Positions 7,572 through 15,725 of a stretch of DNA of 32,074 nt are shown here, in pieces; position 1 is the first letter of the stretch; every line of letters starts with the position of its first letter. Under the pieces are notes generated by a model. The model ran no database searches, was not told where the DNA came from, and saw only the letters and a program-made list of their open reading frames with translations. The stretch spans positions 1-32,074 of the forward strand of contig PHDD01000035.1 of the NCBI GenBank assembly GCA_002840905.1. Direction: 5' to 3'. A program made the translations under genes and the position numbers. This DNA comes from Bacteroidetes bacterium HGW-Bacteroidetes-4 (GTDB lineage: Bacteria > Bacteroidota > Bacteroidia > Bacteroidales > SZUA-534).

Positions 7572-8045
7572 ATGAGAAAACTAAAAAATCCCTGGCAGGG
7601 TGCCAATTCATTTCATTGTTTTGGCTGCGATAAAAGCAATCCCATTGGTTTAAAGCTTGACTTTTTTGAAGAGGGCGATTCGGTGATTTGCTTGTGGAAG
7701 CCGCAGCCCGAATACCAGGGTTATATCGACACCTTACATGGCGGTATTCAATCGACCCTGCACGACGAGCTGGCCAGCTGGGTAATTTACGTGATTGGAA
7801 AAACCGCAGGAATGACAGCCAAAATGGAAGTAAGTTTTCTGAAACCGGTTTCAACCAATGAGGAAAGCATAAAGTTGCTTGGCAAAATTGTAGCAACCGA
7901 TAAAAAACATATTACGGTTCATACCCGCTTGTTTAACGATCAAGGCGATTTGTGTTCCGAAGCCAATGTAGTTTACCGGGTTTTTCCTCAGGAACTGGCT
8001 GTACGTAAGCTGAATTATCCGGGTCCGGAGGCATTTTATGCTTAG
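7572..8045 (+). CDS. hotdog-fold acyl-CoA thioesterase (PaaI family)
   Basis: This 157-residue protein has the hotdog thioesterase core. It has an N-terminal CFGCDKSNPIGLKL, GYIDTLHGGIQSTLHDELASW with the HGG turn and catalytic acidic residue, and KMEVSFLKPV, the strand typical of the PaaI/YbgC-like group. It probably hydrolyses acyl-CoA thioesters in the cytoplasm; the chain is unknown. The ATG at 7572 sits 21 bp after a good -7 element. It stands alone, 110 bp before the flavodiiron gene, which has its own promoter. Confidence 0.85.
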   Translation: MRKLKNPWQGANSFHCFGCDKSNPIGLKLDFFEEGDSVICLWKPQPEYQGYIDTLHGGIQSTLHDELASWVIYVIGKTAGMTAKMEVSFLKPVSTNEESIKLLGKIVATDKKHITVHTRLFNDQGDLCSEANVVYRVFPQELAVRKLNYPGPEAFYA

Positions 8046-8112
8046 CCAGAATGTGACTTTTTAAATGCATCGACCTGCTTTTTATCAGGTAGGTTCATTC
8101 ATTAAAAAAAGC

Positions 8113-8120
8113 TATTTTTG
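8113..8120 (+). promoter_or_regulatory. -7 promoter element of the flavodiiron gene
   Basis: TATTTTTG, 35 bp before the ATG at 8156, matches TAnnTTTG and is followed by CGCC, as in many Bacteroidota promoters. Confidence 0.55.
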
Positions 8121-8155
8121 CGCCAAATTAAGTACAACAATTTATTTATCAGCAT

Positions 8156-9355
8156 ATGGCATTAAAAGTTAAATTGAGTGAACGGGTTTACTGGTTGGGT
8201 TTTAACGACAGACGAAAACACCTTTTTGAGAATCAGTGGCCTTTGGAGAAAGGAGTTACTTATAACGCCTATCTAATCGACGATGAAAAAACAGCTTTAA
8301 TTGATACCGCCGAAGCTCCTTTTTCGGGTGAGTTGGTCGATTGGATTCAGGAATTATTAGGAGAAAAAACGCTCGATTACCTGATAATAAACCATATGGA
8401 ACCCGATCATTCGGGAGCCATTAAAGAAGTGGTTCAGGCTTACCCAAATGTTATTATTGTTGGAAACCGCAAAACCTTCCCAATTCTCGAGGGTTTCTAT
8501 GGAATCACAAAAAATTTACACGAAGTTTCTGAAGGCGATAACCTGAATCTGGGCAAACATACGCTTCAGTTTTTTATGATTCCCATGGTACACTGGCCCG
8601 AGTCGATGGTTACTTACGATGTTACCGATAAAATTTTATTCTCGAACGATGCATTTGGAAGCTTTGGTACACTGAATGGCGGAGTTTTTGATGATGAGCT
8701 CGATTTAACCTGCTTTAACGAAGAGATTCGTAGGTATTATTCAAACATTGTTGGAAAATATGGAGCTCAGGTACAAAAAGCCTTAAGCAAGCTTTCCGGA
8801 ATTGAGATTAAGCTAATTGCCCCATCGCATGGATTAATCTGGCGCTCGCAAATTCCTTATATCATTGAAAAATACAACAACTGGAGCACTCACAAAGGAG
8901 AACCGGGAGTTGTGGTGGTATTTGGATCGATGTATGGAAATACTGAACGCATGGCCGATTATATTGCCCGATTTTTGATTGAGGCTGGCGTAAAAAATGT
9001 AAAAGTTTACGATTCGGCAAAAACGCATACTTCGTACATTATTAATGATATCTGGAAATACAAAGGTGTTATTTTTGGAAGCTGTGCTTACAACGGAGGA
9101 ATTTTTCCACCCATGGCCCACCTGATGTCCGACCTGGAGCATTATGGTTTACGCGAACGTTACCTCGGCGTTTTTGGATCAGCCAGTTGGGGAGGCGGTG
9201 GTGTTCGGGCTATTACTAAATTTGCCGATGAAATTAAGTGGGATTTAGTGGGCGAATCGGTTGAAGCCCGCTGTGCTCCAAGTGTTAGCGATGTTGAACG
9301 TTGTCGGGAAATTGCCAATGCCATGGCCGCAAAATTATTAGATAGTAAACAATAG
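8156..9355 (+). CDS. flavodiiron protein (O2/NO reductase)
   Basis: The 399-residue protein has a metallo-beta-lactamase-like diiron domain (about 1-245) and a flavodoxin domain (about 250-399). The diiron ligands are visible as H80-x-E82-x-D84-H85 (NHMEPDHSG), H146 (VHWPES), D165 (SNDAFG) and H225 (PSHGLIW). The FMN-binding loop is GSMYGNTERMA (257-267). Such proteins reduce O2 to water and/or NO to N2O in anaerobes. There is no C-terminal rubredoxin domain, so an external electron donor is needed. It has its own promoter and is followed 43 bp later by the SiaC-like gene, both ending at a terminator. It may work in parallel with the NO reductase 10 kb away. Confidence 0.94.
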   Translation: MALKVKLSERVYWLGFNDRRKHLFENQWPLEKGVTYNAYLIDDEKTALIDTAEAPFSGELVDWIQELLGEKTLDYLIINHMEPDHSGAIKEVVQAYPNVIIVGNRKTFPILEGFYGITKNLHEVSEGDNLNLGKHTLQFFMIPMVHWPESMVTYDVTDKILFSNDAFGSFGTLNGGVFDDELDLTCFNEEIRRYYSNIVGKYGAQVQKALSKLSGIEIKLIAPSHGLIWRSQIPYIIEKYNNWSTHKGEPGVVVVFGSMYGNTERMADYIARFLIEAGVKNVKVYDSAKTHTSYIINDIWKYKGVIFGSCAYNGGIFPPMAHLMSDLEHYGLRERYLGVFGSASWGGGGVRAITKFADEIKWDLVGESVEARCAPSVSDVERCREIANAMAAKLLDSKQ

Positions 9356-9398
9356 AACCGATTGTTTTTCGTTTAAGCATCAAAACCCGAATACCAAA

Positions 9399-9785
9399 AT
9401 GGAAGTTGTAAAACAAGAAGCATTTACGGTTAATGGAAATTCAAACCGACCCGATGTAAATTTTAATGCCGAAACCGGAATCCTTGAACTTAGCGGGCGT
9501 TCTATATTGGAAAACGCCGGAAAATTTTACGAACCTATTGAACATTGGATTGAAGAGTATCTTTGCCATCCGGCTGAGAAAACCGTATTTAAAATGAAAC
9601 TGGAATATTTTAATACCACTACATCAAAATTCTTATTGGCCTTACTCGAGCGGCTTGAGTTGCTTTATAAAGCAGGAAAAAATATTGAGATCCACTGGCA
9701 TTATATCGATCCCGAAATGGCAGAGTTGGGTGAAGACTACCAAAATATGGTACAAATGCCTTTCCGGTTTTTTGATTCTTTATAA
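9399..9785 (+). CDS. SiaC-family (DUF1987) regulatory protein
   Basis: This 128-residue protein matches the DUF1987/SiaC family. It has PDVNFNAETGILELSGRS, then the FYEPIEHWIEEYL helix, and YFNTTTSKFLLALLERLE. In Pseudomonas, SiaC is phosphorylated on a Thr in the corresponding YFNT segment and switches a diguanylate cyclase on when dephosphorylated by the PP2C phosphatase SiaA. Here residues T73-T75 are the candidate sites. The next gene but for a terminator encodes a SpoIIE/PP2C phosphatase. A SiaB-like kinase and a SiaD-like cyclase are not in the window. It probably shares a transcript with the flavodiiron gene. Confidence 0.85.
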   Translation: MEVVKQEAFTVNGNSNRPDVNFNAETGILELSGRSILENAGKFYEPIEHWIEEYLCHPAEKTVFKMKLEYFNTTTSKFLLALLERLELLYKAGKNIEIHWHYIDPEMAELGEDYQNMVQMPFRFFDSL

Positions 9786-9812
9786 CAGATTATCCGACAC
9801 ATAATTCATAGA

Positions 9813-9842
9813 GGTTTTAGATTTTCTAAAACCTTTTTTTTT
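9813..9842 (+). terminator. rho-independent terminator after the SiaC-like gene
   Basis: GGTTTTAGA-TTT-TCTAAAACC forms a perfect 9-bp stem followed by nine T residues. It separates the flavodiiron/SiaC unit from the phosphatase gene. Confidence 0.85.
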
Positions 9843-9876
9843 ATTACATTGTAGCAGGTTTTTACACACAGAAGGT

Positions 9877-11625
9877 ATGGTCGGACATAGATTAATGCTA
9901 TCCGCTTTTATTATTTTGCATCTGGTACCCCGGCTTTTTGGTCAGGATTTGGCCGAAAAGCTAATTCAGGAAATACAGACCTATCGTGCGGCAAATAATC
10001 AACAGCAAGCGGCGGCATCGTTAAACAAACTTGCTTTTTTTTACTGGGAGCAGGAAAAGCATTTAAAGGCTATTCAGGCTTTTGAACAATCGGTAGCTAT
10101 AAATAAAGAACTAAGTAACGAGAATGCCATTAAAGCCATTTATAGCAATATGGGCATGATACATTCCGATTTGGGTCAGCCGGAAACCGCCTTGTTTTTT
10201 TTTCGAAAAAGTTTGTTGATAAGCCGGAACCTGAATCATAAGCAGGATATTGCTACCAACTATATGAATATTGCTGGCGCTTTAGCTTTATTGGATCGTA
10301 ATCAGGAAGCTGTTGAAAACCTGCAAATGGCTTTACCCATTTTGGTTGAATTAAACCACAAAAAGTTGTTACGTACCTGTTATGGTTTGTTAGCCGAAAA
10401 TTTTGAAAAAATTGGCAACACCCAACAATCGATGGAATATTTTAGTCTTTACACCTCGTTTCAACGCGAAGTTCAGCAGGAAGAAGTAGAATCGGAAAAA
10501 GCCAAAAGCCAGACCATGGTTAAACAAGCTCATAAAAAGGCTGAAAAAGCCTTGCAGGAAAAGCAGGAAACCGAAGTAAAACTTACAGTTACCCAGGATT
10601 CCTTAAAACGTGCCGAAGAATTAAACCTGATAAAGGAACTAGAATTGGAAAAAAAGCAAGCCGAATTAAAAAGCCAGCAATTACTAACGCTTGTTTTTAT
10701 TACCGGAATGTGTTTTGTTGCTATCCTGGCTTTATTGATACTTATTGGTTATCGGCAAAAAAGAAAACATAACATTTTGCTTGAACACCGAAACGAAGAA
10801 ATAAAAAAACAGAATCAGGAGATTCAGGCAAAAAATCAAAAGATTAATCAGAGCATTAATTATGCGCGAAATATTCAGGGAGCACTATTACCCGAAATCG
10901 ATAAGTTTACCAAACTCTTTAGCGAATCGTTCATTTTTTTTAGTCCGCGCGATGTGGTAAGTGGCGATTTTTACTGGTTTACCCAGGTGCCCGGGCAGGA
11001 GCACTTAAAAATTATTGCTGCGGTTGATTGTACCGGTCATGGGGTTCCCGGTGCATTTATGAGTATGTTGGGGATGAATTTCTTATACGAAATTGTGATT
11101 GATCGGAAAATTACAGAACCCAAACAGATTTTGGAAAAAATGCACGTGATGATTAAAAAATCGCTCAAGCAGGATAATACCGGAAACTCTGATGGAATGG
11201 ACATTGCACTTTGCACTTATAACCAAAAGGAAAAAACCCTTACCTTCGCCGGTGCCGTAAACCCTTTGATTTACATTCAGGACGGTGTCATGCAAAGCAT
11301 TAAAGGCGATTTTTTTGGTGTGGGAGGCCAAATGAAAGGTGAAAGTGAAAAGGAGCGTTTTTTTACACAAACTACCATCGACGTAACTAAACCAACAATC
11401 TGCTACCTGTGTTCCGACGGTTTTGCCGACCAGTTTGGTGGCGAGAAAGGAAAAAAGTACTTTATGAAAAATTTTCGCGAACTCCTTTTAAACATTCATA
11501 CCAAACCCATGAAGGAACAGGCAAAAGTTTTGGAACATGCTTTGCTGGCCTGGCACGGAGAAAAATACCCACGATTGGATGATGTTCTGGTTATGGGATT
11601 TAAAATTTTAATCAAACAAAACTAA
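9877..11625 (+). CDS. TPR-containing SpoIIE/PP2C-type serine phosphatase, membrane bound
   Basis: The 582-residue protein has a signal peptide or anchor (1-22), then TPR helices (about 25-200). These are followed by a charged coiled coil (200-268), one transmembrane helix (269-291), a second coiled coil (293-330) and a cytoplasmic SpoIIE/RsbU phosphatase domain (345-580). Metal-binding acidic residues are seen in SGDFYWF (D364), DCTGHGVPGAFMSM (D384), CSDGFADQFGG (D513) and LDDVLVMGF. It should remove phosphate from Ser/Thr of a partner protein in response to a periplasmic signal read by the TPRs. The SiaC-like protein encoded just upstream is the obvious candidate. A 41-bp gap leads to the Ig-repeat gene. 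Confidence 0.9.
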   Translation: MVGHRLMLSAFIILHLVPRLFGQDLAEKLIQEIQTYRAANNQQQAAASLNKLAFFYWEQEKHLKAIQAFEQSVAINKELSNENAIKAIYSNMGMIHSDLGQPETALFFFRKSLLISRNLNHKQDIATNYMNIAGALALLDRNQEAVENLQMALPILVELNHKKLLRTCYGLLAENFEKIGNTQQSMEYFSLYTSFQREVQQEEVESEKAKSQTMVKQAHKKAEKALQEKQETEVKLTVTQDSLKRAEELNLIKELELEKKQAELKSQQLLTLVFITGMCFVAILALLILIGYRQKRKHNILLEHRNEEIKKQNQEIQAKNQKINQSINYARNIQGALLPEIDKFTKLFSESFIFFSPRDVVSGDFYWFTQVPGQEHLKIIAAVDCTGHGVPGAFMSMLGMNFLYEIVIDRKITEPKQILEKMHVMIKKSLKQDNTGNSDGMDIALCTYNQKEKTLTFAGAVNPLIYIQDGVMQSIKGDFFGVGGQMKGESEKERFFTQTTIDVTKPTICYLCSDGFADQFGGEKGKKYFMKNFRELLLNIHTKPMKEQAKVLEHALLAWHGEKYPRLDDVLVMGFKILIKQN

Positions 11626-11666
11626 ACATAATAATTAAAGTATCGTAACAAGTAGAAAATTTTACC

Positions 11667-13682
11667 ATGAACAGACTATTTTTTTTATCTCTGGCTTTGA
11701 CTGTTGTTATGGGAACTTATGCCCAGCAGCCACTGGAGCATCCATACAAAATTTACCGCTCAGCCGATAATAAATTGTACATTCAAAAATCGTTACCTGT
11801 TTATCTTTTTATTTCAACCCAACCCGATGCAAAATCGGATTTGAATCGGCTCGATAGTGACAGTACAAAACAATTTGTAAACCCCATGTATTTCGATACT
11901 GAAGGTTATAACACGTTTCGTTCGCCTTCGGCTGTAGATCAGGAAACCGGGCAAATATACTATCCGCTAACCGATGTGATTTTCGAAGTGTATGCCGACA
12001 GCCGCTCACCCAAAACGGTACTAAACTACGACTCAAACCAAAAATATTACAACGGAAAGCAATTGTATGTTGGTAAAGTAACATTGGAATTGACAAGTAC
12101 TGATGCTCATGCAGGAATTGAACAAATACTGGTATCAATTGATTCGGCAGGATATAAAAAATATACCGAACCCTTTGTTTTTGATAAAGAAAAAAAATAC
12201 TCCCTGGCTTATTATGCCGTTGATAATGTAGGAAATGCAGAAAATCCCCAGCACTTAACATTTACTGTTGATATATCGGCTCCCAAAACCGAACTGGTTT
12301 TTGACGGAGATAAATACGAACAGGTAATTTCGGGCCGAACCAAAATAAAACTTGAAGCAGCGGACCAAATTTCCGGAGTAAAAAACACTTTTTATAAGAT
12401 TGACGATGGCAAATACTCCCTATATAATGGTACTTTGCACAGCGCCTATTTATCAGAAGGAGAACATTCCATTGCTTTTTATTCCGTCGACTATGTAGAA
12501 AACCAGGAGGCTGAGCAGGTTTATACTTTTTATGTGGATAAAACTCCGCCCATTTTGGTCGATGAAATTATGGGCAATAGCTTTGTGGTAAACGGAAAAG
12601 AGTATTCATCGGGGAGAACCAAGCTTAAACTTACTGCCGTTGATAATAAGGCCGGAGTAAAAGAAATTAAGTATGCTTTGAATCAAGGCGAATACCAAAC
12701 CTACGAGAAACCCTTTTATTTAACAACTGTCTCCGGCAGCTTGTCGGCACTTTCGTATGCTGTTGATTATGTGGGAAACAAAAGTGTGGCTTCTGAAAAA
12801 AGCACCAAAAGTAAAGCAGCTTATGTCGATTTAACCGGCCCGGAACTAAAATACGATTTTGAGGGAAAAATGTTTAAAGCCCGCGATACCCTATTTGTGA
12901 ACAGAGACACCCGTATAAAATTGGAAGCAGCTGATAGCGAATCGGGGTTGAAAGCGTTAAGTTACAGTCTCGACAATGGAGCCGAAATTACCTACGATTC
13001 ACCTTTTGCTATTGAAGCCGAAGGTCCACATGTGCTGAATATTTATGGCTACGACAATGTCGATAACTCGAACCGTGAAGTACTTTATCTGGTGGTCGAT
13101 AATAAAGGACCCAATGTGTATTCACGCTTTAGCATTTTACCCGTTGCTAAAAAAGAAGTAAAAGGCCAGATGGTTGATGTATATTCCAGTCATGCTGTGC
13201 TGTTTTTATCGGCTACCGATGCAAAAGTGGCTATTGACCGTATTTTTTATTCCCTGAATGGCGAAACGGAAAAAATGTACACCGGAATTGTCGATGGTTT
13301 TAAATTAGGAAAAGAATACGAACTGGTTATCCGTGCTGTGGATAAATTGGGAAACATAAATATTGATACCTTGTGGTTTGCCATTGACAATACCGGACCG
13401 CAGATTTTTAGCCGTTTTAGTGTAGAACCTGTTGGAAAAGAGCAGATTGAAAGCGAAACCATTGATGTTTATCCCTCGCATGTGGCCCTTTTTATATCAG
13501 TTACCAATGCGCAGGTAGCTTACGATAAAATATACTATTCAATAAATAATAGTAAAGAACAACGTTACCAGGGAATTATCGATAATTTTAAAGCAGGTTC
13601 TATGATAAAAATGAAAATTCGTGCCATCGACCGACTGGGAAACGAAACCAGCCAGAATATTCAATTTAAAATAGAATCGTAG
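11667..13682 (+). CDS. secreted protein with about six Ig-like/OmpL47-type repeats
   Basis: This 671-residue protein has a signal peptide (1-19, ending TYAQ), a unique region to about residue 115, and then about six beta-sandwich repeats of 85-100 residues. Each carries a core like GRTKIKLEAADQISGVK, a Y-ID/LN-G segment and a DNVGN-like turn (DNVGN, DYVEN, DYVGN, DNVDN, DKLGN, DRLGN). The last two repeats share SRFS-PV and DVYPSH/DVYSSH segments and look like a recent duplication. Similar repeats occur in OmpL47-type and chitobiase C-terminal-like domains. It is probably surface or periplasmic, and cotranscribed with the phosphatase 41 bp upstream. Function unknown; adhesion or peptidoglycan contact are guesses. 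Confidence 0.75.
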   Translation: MNRLFFLSLALTVVMGTYAQQPLEHPYKIYRSADNKLYIQKSLPVYLFISTQPDAKSDLNRLDSDSTKQFVNPMYFDTEGYNTFRSPSAVDQETGQIYYPLTDVIFEVYADSRSPKTVLNYDSNQKYYNGKQLYVGKVTLELTSTDAHAGIEQILVSIDSAGYKKYTEPFVFDKEKKYSLAYYAVDNVGNAENPQHLTFTVDISAPKTELVFDGDKYEQVISGRTKIKLEAADQISGVKNTFYKIDDGKYSLYNGTLHSAYLSEGEHSIAFYSVDYVENQEAEQVYTFYVDKTPPILVDEIMGNSFVVNGKEYSSGRTKLKLTAVDNKAGVKEIKYALNQGEYQTYEKPFYLTTVSGSLSALSYAVDYVGNKSVASEKSTKSKAAYVDLTGPELKYDFEGKMFKARDTLFVNRDTRIKLEAADSESGLKALSYSLDNGAEITYDSPFAIEAEGPHVLNIYGYDNVDNSNREVLYLVVDNKGPNVYSRFSILPVAKKEVKGQMVDVYSSHAVLFLSATDAKVAIDRIFYSLNGETEKMYTGIVDGFKLGKEYELVIRAVDKLGNINIDTLWFAIDNTGPQIFSRFSVEPVGKEQIESETIDVYPSHVALFISVTNAQVAYDKIYYSINNSKEQRYQGIIDNFKAGSMIKMKIRAIDRLGNETSQNIQFKIES

Positions 13683-13713
13683 CACAGGATTACATTAAAA
13701 AATATTTTTAAGC

Positions 13714-13750
13714 AAATCCCATCACTTTTTTTGTGGTGGGATTTTTGTTG
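13714..13750 (+). terminator. terminator after the Ig-repeat gene
   Basis: AAATCCCATCAC pairs with GTGGTGGGATTT (12 bp, one G-T pair) around a run of seven T, followed by TTGTTG, 31 bp past the stop. Confidence 0.75.
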
Positions 13751-13842
13751 TTAAAAAATTTCTGAAAATAAAAAATTATTACTATTGCAGGTTGTTTTTA
13801 TTAGTTTGATTATTAACTATATAAATTAGAATATTAAGTTAC

Positions 13843-13900
13843 AACTAAAAAGTTAGGTAATAAACTAATAATTTAGTTTGAAAACTAAAAAATTAGTTTT
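13843..13900 (+). promoter_or_regulatory. three BlaI-type operator palindromes at 20-bp spacing
   Basis: Three dyads lie upstream of the BlaI gene. They are AACTAA-AAAG-TTAGGT (13843-13858, one mismatch), AAACTAA-TAAT-TTAGTTT (13862-13879, perfect) and AAAACTAA-AAAA-TTAGTTTT (13881-13900, perfect). Their centres are exactly 20 bp apart. Each perfect one contains ACTA-N6-TAGT, the core of known BlaI/MecI operators. The last two straddle the spacer of the promoter at 13900-13907, so BlaI binding should repress it. Confidence 0.75.
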
Positions 13901-13907
13901 ATTTTTG
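13900..13907 (+). promoter_or_regulatory. -7 promoter element of the blaI-M56 operon
   Basis: TATTTTTG matches TAnnTTTG, with TTTG at 13877-13880 as a -33 element 19 bp upstream. It sits 28 bp before the ATG and abuts the third operator palindrome. Confidence 0.65.
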
Positions 13908-13935
13908 TTTCAGACAATTGGAAAAATAGATTTTT

Positions 13936-14322
13936 ATGAAAGAACTTACCAAAGCCGAAGATCAAATAATGCAGGTACTCTGGAACCTTGAGAAAGCTTT
14001 TGTTAAAGAAATTATCGAAGAGCTTCCTGAGCCTAAACCGGCTTACAATACCGTTTCTACTATAGTTCGAATTCTGGAAAAAAAGGAATTTGTAGGGCAC
14101 GAGGCTTTTGGCAAGACCTTTCGTTATTTCCCTTTAATCTCGAAGCGGGAGTATTCAAAATTCTATTTAAAAAGTTTTGTAGGCAGCTATTTCAGCAGTT
14201 CATACAAGCAAATGGTTTCATTTTTTACCAAAGAAGAATCGTTGAGTCTGCAGGAGATGGAAGAAATGAAAAAACTGATTGAACAACAAATCGATAAAAA
14301 GAAGGAGGCCCAAAATGGATAA
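13936..14322 (+). CDS. BlaI/MecI/CopY-family transcriptional repressor
   Basis: The 128-residue protein begins MKELTKAEDQIMQVLWNL, the family signature, and has a winged helix with PAYNTVSTIVRILEKKEFV as recognition region and GHEAFGKTFRYFPLI as the wing. The C-terminal part (85-128) is the dimerisation segment, the place where family members are cleaved on induction. It overlaps the M56 peptidase gene by 8 bp (14315-14322), a classic repressor/sensor-protease pair. Autorepression through the three palindromes upstream is expected. In Bacteroidota such pairs are usually not about beta-lactams; the signal is unknown. Confidence 0.93.
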   Translation: MKELTKAEDQIMQVLWNLEKAFVKEIIEELPEPKPAYNTVSTIVRILEKKEFVGHEAFGKTFRYFPLISKREYSKFYLKSFVGSYFSSSYKQMVSFFTKEESLSLQEMEEMKKLIEQQIDKKKEAQNG

Positions 14323-15655
14323 ATTCGTGTTGGTATTGCTGGAAGCTTCAGCAGCTTTGTTGTTATTTTATTTGGTTTATAGCCTGTGGCTGCGTAAAGA
14401 AACTTTTTTTAAGGAAAACCGCTTTTATTTATTAGTAACCGCTGTTATCAGCCTTATATTACCATGGATTAATTTCTCGTATCCCAGTGGAAATACACAA
14501 GCAATTACCTTTACCAATTTATTGGAGGTAGTAAGTGTTTCGGCCAATGGATACGAAGCATCGTTGATACAAAAAGTTACGGCCTGGCAATGGGCTTCAA
14601 TAGTTTACTTTTTGGGCTTTTTGTTTTCTTTTACCCTTATGTTGATTAAATTGGTTCAGATAACCCGAATTGATAAACAATCAACTCAAAATTATGCGGG
14701 TGAATATCCTGAAAATGTAAGGTTTGTAAAAGCCGACGTAGTTCCGTTTTCATTTTTAAATAAAATCTATATAAACCCGGCAAAGTACACGCCGGAGCAA
14801 CTGGGTAAAATTGTTGCGCACGAACGCGTTCATGTGCGTCAGCAACACACCTACGATTGTTTGTTTTATGAATTGCTGGTAGTAGTTTTCTGGTTTCATC
14901 CAATTGTCTATAAATACCGCGAAGCTGCTAAAGAAATTCATGAATATTTAGCCGATCAAGGTGCACTGGTATCGGGAATTTCGGGCGAAGCGTATCAAAA
15001 ACTATTGTTTGAGCAAGCCACCGGTTTGCAGTTTTTGAAGCTTGCCAATTCGTTTAATTATTCATTAGTAAAAAAAAGAATCATCATGTTGACAAAAATA
15101 AAATCATCGAAGTGTGCTAAAATCAGGATGCTGTTTGTATTGCCGGTTTTAGTCGGGTTGTTGCTTATGTTTGCCTGTAAGCAATTGGATCAGGAAATTA
15201 ACGAAAGTCCAACGCTGGTAAATAAAGAAAAATCAGCTTTTTTGGACGGTAACGATTCAACCAACTCAGAAATTGATGCCACACAGGGTGCTATTGTAAA
15301 AACTGAGGATGCTGATGGTAAAAAAGTAGACGAAAAGGTCTATTTTATGGTCGATAAAATGCCTGTTTTTTCGGGAGAGGAAGGAGAACTTAGGAAATTT
15401 ATTGCATCGAATATTAACTACCCGGTTGAGGCCGCAAAAAGTGGTATTCAGGGCAGGGTGTTTGTTATGTTTAATGTAAATTCGGAGGGTAAGGTTGAAA
15501 AAGCTAAGGTGGTCCGGGGTGTACATCCGCTGATTGACGAAGAAGCATTAAGAGTTATAAACATGCTTCCCAACTGGACTCCCGGTGAACACGAAGGGGA
15601 AAAGGTAAGCGTTCAGTTTACGGTACCCATTAATTTTGCATTGAGTGATAAATAA
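14315..15655 (+). CDS. BlaR1-like M56 membrane metallopeptidase with C-terminal TonB domain
   Basis: This 446-residue protein has four hydrophobic segments (about 4-25, 36-53, 94-115 and 271-288). The zinc peptidase motif HERVH lies at 169-173, and a downstream EYLADQGAL supplies the third ligand Glu (E210). After the last helix a linker leads to a TonB C-terminal-like domain (about 368-441) with IQGRVFVMFNVNSEGKV and PNWTPGEHEG. The penicillin-binding sensor domain of true BlaR1 is absent. The start at 14315 has the strong ribosome site AAGGAGG 7 bp upstream and overlaps blaI. It should sense an envelope signal and inactivate the BlaI repressor by proteolysis. Confidence 0.9.
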   Translation: MDKFVLVLLEASAALLLFYLVYSLWLRKETFFKENRFYLLVTAVISLILPWINFSYPSGNTQAITFTNLLEVVSVSANGYEASLIQKVTAWQWASIVYFLGFLFSFTLMLIKLVQITRIDKQSTQNYAGEYPENVRFVKADVVPFSFLNKIYINPAKYTPEQLGKIVAHERVHVRQQHTYDCLFYELLVVVFWFHPIVYKYREAAKEIHEYLADQGALVSGISGEAYQKLLFEQATGLQFLKLANSFNYSLVKKRIIMLTKIKSSKCAKIRMLFVLPVLVGLLLMFACKQLDQEINESPTLVNKEKSAFLDGNDSTNSEIDATQGAIVKTEDADGKKVDEKVYFMVDKMPVFSGEEGELRKFIASNINYPVEAAKSGIQGRVFVMFNVNSEGKVEKAKVVRGVHPLIDEEALRVINMLPNWTPGEHEGEKVSVQFTVPINFALSDK

Positions 15656-15666
15656 CTTTTTTTTTG

Positions 15667-15707
15667 ATAACGATCTGTAATCCTGTTTTACAGATCGTTA
15701 TTTTATT
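15667..15707 (+). terminator. terminator after the blaI-M56 operon
   Basis: A perfect 14-bp stem, ATAACGATCTGTAA with TTACAGATCGTTAT, and a 7-nt loop, followed by TTTATT and preceded by a T run, 12 bp past the stop. Confidence 0.85.
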
Positions 15708-15725
15708 GATAAAATCAATTGACAT

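Noticed and set aside
13936-15655. beta-lactam resistance regulators blaI-blaR1
   Set aside because: No beta-lactamase gene nearby and the penicillin-binding sensor domain is missing, so only the repressor/peptidase family is claimed.
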